In this document: piece by piece, positions 56,422-64,000 of the stretch
Position numbering within the stretch: position 1 is the first letter of the stretch
How the letters are laid out: the number at the start of each line of letters is the position of its first letter
NCBI RefSeq assembly: GCF_010015585.1
Contig: NW_022985084.1
Location: forward strand, 361,345-425,344
Origin: Eremomyces bilateralis CBS 781.70
Taxonomy: Eukaryota; Ascomycota; Dothideomycetes; Eremomycetales; Eremomycetaceae
DNA length: 64,000 bases
Direction: 5' to 3'
Program-made: the position numbers and the translations under genes
The notes under the pieces: generated by a model
What the model was told of the DNA's origin: nothing
Database searches by the model: none
Seen by the model: only the letters and a program-made list of their open reading frames with translations

Positions 56422-59400
56422 GGGAATATTTGGCTCGGAATGTAATTCCGTCATTGGTTGCGGTCAATAGAATTGTAGAGCATGCTTGGCGTTGCTGCAT
56501 CCGGAGACCGGGACTCCACGTTCATTCAGGGACGAGGAATCAAGCATAAGTCGGGAGTTAATTGGTACAGATGATATTTGCCGAAAAGTCTAAAATGATC
56601 GTCCTCATATTAAGCTATTCAGTGGGTTACAAATGACATCCATATGCAGTGTGTGGTTTTGGAATGGCGAGGCGCACTCAAGGCAGACAATATCGCATCA
56701 GTCCGTGATCAGGCGTAAATTTGGACCCTCGCCATCTCAATGCATATTGCGCGGCTCGCGATCAATTTTCTTTGGTTCAAGAGCCAAGTCACGCCGTGAT
56801 CCTATGCACTCCCCGTTGTTCGGATATAGCTGCCAATAGCAGCTATTGCATTGGTAGCTAATGCAAGTTGGTATGCAATCAGTTCGCGCTCTACTGGATG
56901 GGGTTCAAATCATTCGATACTACAAGTCTACTATAGTATACGCCTGGATTCGGTACCAGGCGAGACATACTCCATCGTCTACGGCTCTAGTAGCAACTGC
57001 CTTACCCATCAATCCCCTTGATGGCCGTAGTGCTCAAAGACCGGGGTGTCTCGACAATAATTTTAACCAGTGGGCAAATCATTCGATTTTAGTGTTATTA
57101 TATTCTCGTTTTATCAGGAAGTTGAGCATTGCAGTGATAGCCATCAAGGGGTAGTAACAGCGGTTTATCAGGTCTCTGTGAAAGCTGTCACCCAAGGAAG
57201 GTGTTGCGTTTTGGAAATATCAAATATGGAAATCCCCGAGTACACCGACAAGGCAGTTGGGGCAGTCTGCACTGTACCATCACCGCCCTAGCGCCCACGC
57301 AGCCGTCCGCGATCGTATTTCTCGGTATATTTGAAATAATGAACAAATGGGATCTGCTTCCTGAGGGATATTGATAGCTTGGCTTACTTACCTTCGTGGC
57401 TATGGTGAACAAACTGGTTAGCTGGAGACATACTTCTGAATGCCCAGATGGCACATTGTAGTACTGGTTGGTGGAGGATAGACACGGCCCGCGGAAACCT
57501 GGAAGAGAGATGCCTCGAGTTGAACGGTTACGATTTATGAGAAGGCGCAGGACTTCGTCATGCTATTATCGTGAGACATCAAGATGACGAGTCCCATATA
57601 TCTGACATACAGTGAGGCTGGGTCGAGACAGTCGCACAGCACGGTCAACTAGACAATAGACGCCCTGCTTGAGGATCGCCATTAGCCAAGTTCTAGGCCC
57701 ATTTGTATCATGGGAATCTCCTCTGCGTAGAGCAGTCTTGGAGGTTTAATGTTGACCTCTGGGGACCCAGTGGCAGTCCGCAGCGGTTCTGGCCTCCAAA
57801 AGAACAGGAAACGATCCCGACCGCCGAGATTCAATTCGGCTGCGAGCATAGGTGATTGGACCTGCAGTTGCGGAACTACGTATCTCTCGTATGTACGTAC
57901 CTATTGCGTTGACCTCAGCCACACAACTCAGCCGATACGCATCGGATGGATACGTCCAGTTCAGTCTGGTCTAGTCAGAACATGAGATTTGCACCGCCAC
58001 TCGATGACAATCTCCGATAATAGGGTGAGGGAAGCCCTTGTTCGCTGAGAGCACTATGTAGAAAGTGAGAACCGGTAGGGAAATGTTCATAATGTGACAT
58101 ACCGAGCTTCTTGATAGGGTGTGGCGATCATACTGTGGCCTTTATCGACTGTTGATAGATTGCGCCAGGGAGGCAAATCCACGGTCCAGGAGGCACGCAC
58201 TTTCGTACTATGACATCAGCCGTTCACCACAATCAGGATTTGAACTTCATGATTGCTCTATTCCTGTTCTGTGTAGTACAGGAAGTACCGTGCATCCGAG
58301 GGATATGCTTCAGCGTCTTTCTCCAAATTGATCCGTAGTGACTGAAGCCAAGAGGATGGACGACCGGGAGCGGAACGGAGAGCCAAGACGTGCCAATGTG
58401 GAGCGGAAATGAGATCTTGTCGGCGGATCTCCAATTCTGCATGGGACGAAAATTTGAATATTCGGTTGATGCCCCATTTGAGTATTTGACAGGCAGTTCG
58501 AGTGGACAGTTGACTGGGGGACAGATGCAGGATACACCCGCTACACTACAGGATTGAAACATGCTAGGAACCGGACAGTATTACCCTAACCCCCCCTGTC
58601 ATATAATACCAGTGATCGGTGATATGTACACTTCCATCAGGATTCGGGAAATTTGGAATGAACGCCTTGTAGCCGCCTGTGGGTGAGGAAGAATGAGGGA
58701 CTCCTCTCCAAGAAACCCAAGAATGTTGGCTATTGACTATCAAAGTTGCCAAGGACTCCAGGGAGGCAGTGCAGACCGAAGGCGGCAAAGTAGTACCCGA
58801 TGGTTGGCCATGATTTATCGGGGTTCCGGCGTTTGCCAGACATCCGTTTACCATACCCAAATGCCGTGGCCAGAAGACCATGCCAATGGTGAGTGAATTG
58901 ATTTGAAGCACTTGAATCATCACAGCATGACGAGTTGATGAGCATGTGTGTTCGACCACCACTGGTGGACGGCTCACTAGCCTCTGCTGGATGTACACTA
59001 TGAACGGGATGGAGGTAAACAGGATTAGGAGGATTGCCGTATTATTGTACTCCATATTTTACTTACTGTACGTGGGATTCAGGATTCAGGAATTAAGATC
59101 TAGGAATCAAGATCAGGATAATAATACTATGTATACTGCCAGCTGCTGTGGACAGAGTTGTGTCACGGTTGGGAATTGGGATCAGGTTTCCATTGGCAGT
59201 CTAAAACAGATGGAGCATCTTCCAAACACAGGTAGGTAATAAACATGCCGTAATAAATATCACAGGGTCATAGAATCGACGAATCCGATGTCCCCAACAC
59301 GATGACCAATCCCAATAATACGGAGTATTAGTTGATTGTTTCTCGTAATATATAAGGTACCTGTTTACGACACGGTCTCCTGCCCCTACAAGGCTACAAC

Positions 59401-60415
59401 CCAAGTGCCCGTCGATGATGATGATGATCATCATCCTCTTCATCAAGCTCTTATCCGCATCAAAGTTATCATCTATTATCCATCATGCCAATTCAGTTTC
59501 CCCATTTACATCCACCTCTTCTCACCCTCCACCAGACTCGTCCATCTGGCTCCTTTCACTCCCCCATCATTATACCGGCCCCCGGCGTCCACTCCAAATC
59601 ACCCAACCCCATACAAATTTCCCAACGGAGCTAGCTCCCTGGCGCTTTGTTGCACTGCCACTCCTAGCTTCTGTCCGACATCCTCCCTTGGGATCGTGAA
59701 CAACAATCTCAATTCGAATTCTGGAATACTCTCCGAGTCCCACTGCTCATTCTCTGCCCACCTTTTTGCCACTCCCTCCTTACGGGTTGGAATTTCTCCT
59801 ATTGACTATTGGGGTTCCATTTGTTGCCATCAGTAAGCCCATTTCTCTCTCTTTCGCGCTTGCCCGTTCCCCCTTGGCGCGTCTTTTTCTCCCGTGCCTA
59901 GACTGGGTCCGGTCAGATTAGAAGGCCTAATTGAACGGCAAGCTGTACACAGCCTCTCTTCTGCCAAATCGTCAGTGGAAAGCTACGGGGTTCGTTTTTC
60001 ATATCGCCTCTTTTCCTGCTCAATCAACTGTGTCCATAGTACCTCCAACGTTCCCTACTGGCCCGCATTCCAGACCTGTCGTTTATATCCTAACATGTGC
60101 TCTGTCCATAGCGCGCGTTACTTTCCATCACCTTGCCACGGTACATCATCTTGACGCCCGATCAGCTACCTCGAGCAAGTCTCGGCCAGCCTCGTCATCG
60201 TCTCCGCCTTCGCCTTCGCCCTTCTATATTGTACACCGCCATGTCGGCGAACAGGCTGAACTGAAAGCCACACATCTCCTCGCACCGTCTAAGCAACGCT
60301 CCCTAAAATACTTTTTCCCCTGGTCGAAGAAGGCAGGGCCGGGTCATCAAGGGTTGGGATTACGTTGCGTCGAACCCACCCTTGACTGCGTCTACTCCCT
60401 GAGGCGGCAGAACAC
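56422..60415. other. 4-kb region without a supported gene
   Basis: Longest gene-free stretch of the window. The largest open frame outside the pmc leader is 163 codons (58564-59055, minus; TAILLILFTSIPFIVY, then FIPNFPNPDGSVHITDHW) with no known domain. From about 59430 to 60415 the sequence is strongly pyrimidine-rich and is probably the promoter and long 5' leader of PMC1, with many short upstream frames and possibly a leader intron (GTAAGCCC at 59832). A 16-bp perfect palindrome, GATGATGATCATCATC, lies at 59420-59435. Confidence 0.5.
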
Positions 60416-63400
60416 ATGAGCGACACACCGGAGGAGGGTAGAAATACCCCTTCGCCCGGCCCTGGCGGCGCGGGAAAACGTCCAAGAGCACCGACCATCA
60501 CCATTGATACCAGCGCCGTGAACCCTGGCGACGAGATGAGCGACACGGTTCCACTGAATCAAGTAGCGACAGCCTCATCAACCGCTCTATCAGATGATCC
60601 GAGCACGGGAAATAGTGTAACCCCAGAGATAATCGAATTCGGCCCCGGGAGACCGAGCGACCCCCGACGAACTTCGGACGACAGTAAAGAGTCGCGACCA
60701 ACATCACCGCACAATATCTCATCACCCACCGATCGATATGGGAACGGGAATCAGTTCCTCGATGTCCCCGGAAGGAGAAGAGGGGAATCTTTCGATTCCA
60801 GCAACTCCCAGACCTCGCAAGACTCGTATGGCACAACGGCGGTGGCGAGCCCGACGACGCAAACAGCGCGGGCAGATAGCACTGCGACGACCGGGGGTTC
60901 GCAAAACGTGGAATTGGTTAGCGATAAGGAAGCATTGCAGCCCGACCCAGGCACGGAGGCCGAATTCGACGTAGACAATAACAAATTCGCCTTCTCGCCG
61001 GGTCAAATGTCGAAGCTATTGAACCCGAAGTCGCTGAGTGCATTCCGCGCGTTAGGGGGTGTCATTGGGCTAGAGAAAGGTCTTCGAACCGATCGAAGAA
61101 CAGGTCTTAGCATGGACGAAGAGGATCTGGACGGAGCTGTCTCGTTCGAGGAAGCCACCACGGCATGGGAAGTATCGCCGAGCACCACAAGCTCCGATGT
61201 CCCGGACAAGTTGGCTCGAGCAGATACGACGGCCGGTCGAAAATTCAGCGAGCACAGTTTCATCGACCGAAAACGAGTCTTCAGCGACAACCGCCTCCCG
61301 GAGAGGAAAACGAAGAACATTTTCCAGCTCGCTTGGATGGCGTACAACGATAAGGTGCTAATTCTGCTAACCGGGGCTGCTGTCATCTCGCTCGCGTTGG
61401 GTCTGTATCAAACTTTCGGCCAAGCGCACGGCGAGGGAGAAGCTAGGGTGGAGTGGATCGAGGGAGTGGCCATCATGGTCGCCATTGTTATTGTCGTGGT
61501 GGTTGGTGCCGTCAACGACTGGAAGAAAGAACGACAATTCGTCAAACTTAATAAGAAAAAGGAGGACCGCTTTGTGAAGGTCATCCGAAACGGTAAAACT
61601 CGGGAGATCAGCGTCTTTGATATCCTGGCCGGCGAAGTGATGCTTCTCGAACCTGGAGATCTGGTCCCCGTCGACGGCATCTTCCTCGAAGGTCATAACG
61701 TAAAATGCGACGAGTCTAGTGCCACCGGCGAATCGGATCTTTTGAAGAAGACGGGAGGCGAGGAGGTTCACAAGGCCATTCTCGAGGGCCGGCCGCTGAA
61801 GAAGCTCGACCCTTTCATCATCTCTGGCGCCAAAGTCTCCGAAGGCGTTGGAAGCTTCCTGGTCACGAGTACGGGTGTCCATTCGTCTTACGGGAAAACC
61901 ATGATGTCTCTGCGTGAGGACTCCGAAGTCACTCCGTTGCAGTTAAAACTTAACGTTCTTGCCGAGTACATCGCCAAGCTCGGTGGCGCTGCTGCTCTGC
62001 TCCTCTTCGTGGTCCTTCTGATCGAATTCCTTGCCCACCTTAAAAACGACGACCGACTCCCGGCCGAGAAAGGACAGAACTTCTTGAACATCCTGATTGT
62101 CTCCATCACCGTCGTGGTTGTCGCGGTTCCCGAGGGATTGCCTCTCGCCGTTACCCTCGCTTTGGCTTTCGCTACAACCCGCATGCTCAAGGACAACAAC
62201 TTGGTGCGACTTCTGCGCAGCTGCGAGACCATGGGCAATGCTACGACGGTTTGTAGTGACAAAACGGGCACCCTGACACAGAATAGGATGACGATTGTGG
62301 CCGGTACCATCGGTTCGTGGAACCGGTTCGGGGATAAGACAAAATTCACTCTTAGGGCGAACACTATAGGACCGGAGTCCGAGTCCATCCCCGAATTCAT
62401 GGGTGCTTTGGGGGATGAGGTCAAGACCCTGATCGTCCAGTCGATTGCGATCAACAGCACCGCCTTCGAGGGCGAAGAGGATGGCAAGCCCGCATTCATC
62501 GGATCCAAGACGGAAATGGCCATGCTGAACCTGGCGCGCGATTATTTGGGCATGGGCTCGGTCAGCATCGAGCGCTCCAATGCCACCATTGCTCAAATGG
62601 TCCCGTTCGACTCCGCACGAAAATGCATGGCCGCCGTAGTCAAATTGGACGACGGGCGCTACCGCATGTACGTTAAAGGGGCCAGTGAGATCTTGCTCTC
62701 CAAAGCCACTCGGATCCTCGATAATGCCACCAAAGACCTTTCGGATCGACCTCTCGATGCCGAGATCCGCGAGGAACTGAACTACGTTATCAGTTCCTAC
62801 GCTAGGCGCAGCCTGCGCACTATCGCGCTCCTCTTCCGCGACTTTGACTCATGGCCCCCGAAAGGTGCTCGCACTATGCAGGACGATAAGACCAGTGTGG
62901 AGTTTGACGATGTCTTCCGCGACATGACTTGGCTTGGCGTGGTAGGTATCCAAGACCCCTTGCGTGACGGAGTCCGGGAAGCCGTCCAAGACTGCCAACG
63001 AGCGGGGGTTTTCGTGCGCATGGTCACGGGCGACAACGTCGAGACGGCTAGAGCTATCGCCGAAGACTGCGGGATTCTGGTTCCCGGAGGCCTTGTGATG
63101 GAGGGACCGAAATTCCGCAAGCTAAGCCGCGGCAAGATGGCCGAAATCATCCCGAAGCTGTGCGTGTTGGCCCGAAGCTCGCCCGCCGACAAGGAGAAGC
63201 TGGTCAAACGGCTCAAGGAGATGGGGGAAACGGTCGCGGTTACAGGAGACGGGACCAACGATGCGCCGGCCCTGAAAGCGGCCGACGTGGGCTTTTCCAT
63301 GGGCATCGCTGGAACGGAGGTGGCGAAGGAGGCGTCTGCAATCATTCTTATGGACGACAACTTCGCCTCGATCGTGAAGGCCTTGCTTTGGGGCCGTGCC

Positions 63401-64000
63401 GTGAACGATGCGGTCAAAAAGTTCTTGCAGTTCCAGATCACGGTCAATATCACGGCCGTGGCCCTCACGTTCATCTCCGCGGTCGCGTCCGCTGATCAGA
63501 GCTCGGTCCTAACGGCGGTCCAGCTACTCTGGGTCAATCTGATCATGGACACATTCGCTGCGCTTGCTCTGGCCACCGATCCACCGACGCCGAGCCTATT
63601 GAACCGGAAGCCGGATCCCAAGTCCGCGCCGTTGATCACGCTCACTATGTGGAAGATGATAATCGGTCAGAGCATTTTCCAGCTTGCCGTCACGTTCGCG
63701 CTGCATTTCGGGGGTGCGAAGATCCTATCGTATGACACTCCCGAGGAACGGGATCTTCTTCCGACCTTAGTCTTCAACACCTTCGTCTGGATGCAGATCT
63801 TCAACATGTTCAACAACCGCCGGTTGGACAACAAGTTCAATATTTTCGAGGGAATTCAGCACAATTACTTCTTCATCCTGATCGCTACTATCATGATCGG
63901 CGGTCAAGTCTTGATCATTTTCGTTGGGGGCCGGGCTTTCCACGTGCAGCGCTTGGAACCCGCTCAATGGGGCTTGTCGGTCATTCTCGGCCTAATTTCG
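60416..64000 (+). CDS. PMC1: Vacuolar Ca2+-ATPase Pmc1 (3' end outside window)
   Basis: P-type IIB calcium pump (PMCA/Pmc1) that loads Ca2+ into the vacuole. ATG at 60416 and open to the window edge, 1195 codons so far without an intron; the C-terminal end lies outside. The N-terminal 300 residues are hydrophilic (NTPSPGPGGAGKRP, KNIFQLAWMAYNDKVLILLT marks the first helix). The actuator domain has DESSATGESDLLKK, helix 4 has VVAVPEGLPLAVTLALAF, the phosphorylation site is CSDKTGTLTQNRM with Asp615, the nucleotide domain has VPFDSARKCMAAVV and YVKGASEILL, and the hinge has VTGDGTNDAPALKAADVGF. C-terminal helices include QLLWVNLIMDTFAALALATD and FNTFVWMQIFNMFNNRRLDN. The full catalytic set is intact, so the pump should be active. 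Confidence 0.95.
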   Translation, partial: MSDTPEEGRNTPSPGPGGAGKRPRAPTITIDTSAVNPGDEMSDTVPLNQVATASSTALSDDPSTGNSVTPEIIEFGPGRPSDPRRTSDDSKESRPTSPHNISSPTDRYGNGNQFLDVPGRRRGESFDSSNSQTSQDSYGTTAVASPTTQTARADSTATTGGSQNVELVSDKEALQPDPGTEAEFDVDNNKFAFSPGQMSKLLNPKSLSAFRALGGVIGLEKGLRTDRRTGLSMDEEDLDGAVSFEEATTAWEVSPSTTSSDVPDKLARADTTAGRKFSEHSFIDRKRVFSDNRLPERKTKNIFQLAWMAYNDKVLILLTGAAVISLALGLYQTFGQAHGEGEARVEWIEGVAIMVAIVIVVVVGAVNDWKKERQFVKLNKKKEDRFVKVIRNGKTREISVFDILAGEVMLLEPGDLVPVDGIFLEGHNVKCDESSATGESDLLKKTGGEEVHKAILEGRPLKKLDPFIISGAKVSEGVGSFLVTSTGVHSSYGKTMMSLREDSEVTPLQLKLNVLAEYIAKLGGAAALLLFVVLLIEFLAHLKNDDRLPAEKGQNFLNILIVSITVVVVAVPEGLPLAVTLALAFATTRMLKDNNLVRLLRSCETMGNATTVCSDKTGTLTQNRMTIVAGTIGSWNRFGDKTKFTLRANTIGPESESIPEFMGALGDEVKTLIVQSIAINSTAFEGEEDGKPAFIGSKTEMAMLNLARDYLGMGSVSIERSNATIAQMVPFDSARKCMAAVVKLDDGRYRMYVKGASEILLSKATRILDNATKDLSDRPLDAEIREELNYVISSYARRSLRTIALLFRDFDSWPPKGARTMQDDKTSVEFDDVFRDMTWLGVVGIQDPLRDGVREAVQDCQRAGVFVRMVTGDNVETARAIAEDCGILVPGGLVMEGPKFRKLSRGKMAEIIPKLCVLARSSPADKEKLVKRLKEMGETVAVTGDGTNDAPALKAADVGFSMGIAGTEVAKEASAIILMDDNFASIVKALLWGRAVNDAVKKFLQFQITVNITAVALTFISAVASADQSSVLTAVQLLWVNLIMDTFAALALATDPPTPSLLNRKPDPKSAPLITLTMWKMIIGQSIFQLAVTFALHFGGAKILSYDTPEERDLLPTLVFNTFVWMQIFNMFNNRRLDNKFNIFEGIQHNYFFILIATIMIGGQVLIIFVGGRAFHVQRLEPAQWGLSVILGLIS

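Noticed and set aside
56905-56930. GGTTCAAATC word resembling a tRNA T-loop
   Set aside because: No matching stem, anticodon arm or acceptor stem could be found around it.
58578-58600. TACCCTAACCCC word resembling telomeric repeat
   Set aside because: A single degenerate unit only; not a telomere or an interstitial array.
58564-59055. 163-codon minus-strand frame with a hydrophobic N-terminus
   Set aside because: No recognised domain and no neighbouring exon; chance cannot be excluded in AT-rich sequence.
59931-60419. Open frame of 162 codons overlapping the PMC1 start
   Set aside because: It begins at a non-ATG codon, is low-complexity (Ser/Pro/His), and lies in the pyrimidine-rich leader.

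Overview
This window is a 64 kb piece of a filamentous ascomycete chromosome (Pezizomycotina; the gene content and protein sequences most resemble Eurotiomycetes such as Aspergillus and its relatives, but that placement is inferred from remembered homologues, not from a search). The evidence is dense single-copy eukaryotic genes on both strands, short introns (about 47-80 bp, one of 205 bp) with GT-AG ends and CTAAC/CTGAC-like branch sites, and fungus-specific families: the fungal rhodopsin-like 7TM family, the YVC1 channel, a Tgl3/4/5-type lipase, Dpp1 and Arc1. Exon structures below were worked out by hand by matching reading phase across splice sites. No rRNA, tRNA or CRISPR was seen, and no retroelement was recognised.

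Layout. 1-7 kb: a patatin-type triacylglycerol lipase and a fungal rhodopsin-like 7TM protein, with long non-coding spacers. 7-14.4 kb: an unrecognised 784-residue basic protein, a secreted glutaminyl cyclase-like M28 enzyme, a mitochondrial-type membrane protein, and a small gene cut by an in-frame stop. 14.4-23 kb: an alpha/beta hydrolase, Mak31 (NatC), Gab1/PIG-U (GPI transamidase), Nop7/pescadillo (60S biogenesis) and a phenol-hydroxylase-like FAD monooxygenase. 23-32 kb: Spt5, a quinone-oxidoreductase-like MDR enzyme, a large twin-CX9C protein and a second membrane-anchored alpha/beta hydrolase. 32-41 kb: a 173-bp pogo/Tc1-type MITE, a Dpp1-like lipid phosphatase, a cellulose-synthase-like GT2 enzyme and a VAMP7-type longin SNARE. 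41-56.5 kb: a YVC1/TRP channel, dihydroorotase, a SUN-domain nuclear envelope protein, a doubtful ORF, UDP-glucose 4-epimerase, Arc1, Esf2 and Elp4. 56.4-60.4 kb holds no convincing gene. 60.4-64 kb: the start of a Pmc1-type vacuolar Ca2+-ATPase that runs off the window.

Most genes are core housekeeping functions placed without an obvious functional cluster. Recurring themes are gene expression (Spt5, Nop7, Esf2, Arc1, Elp4, Mak31), endomembranes and lipids (lipase, Dpp1, Gab1, SNARE) and vacuolar calcium (YVC1-like release channel and Pmc1 uptake pump, about 16 kb apart). I found no convincing undescribed multi-gene system. The best leads are single items: a twin-CX9C protein far larger than usual, a GT2 enzyme with QSKKW in place of QxxRW, a gene interrupted by one TAG, a MITE with nested repeats, and a 13-bp minisatellite upstream of the SNARE gene.
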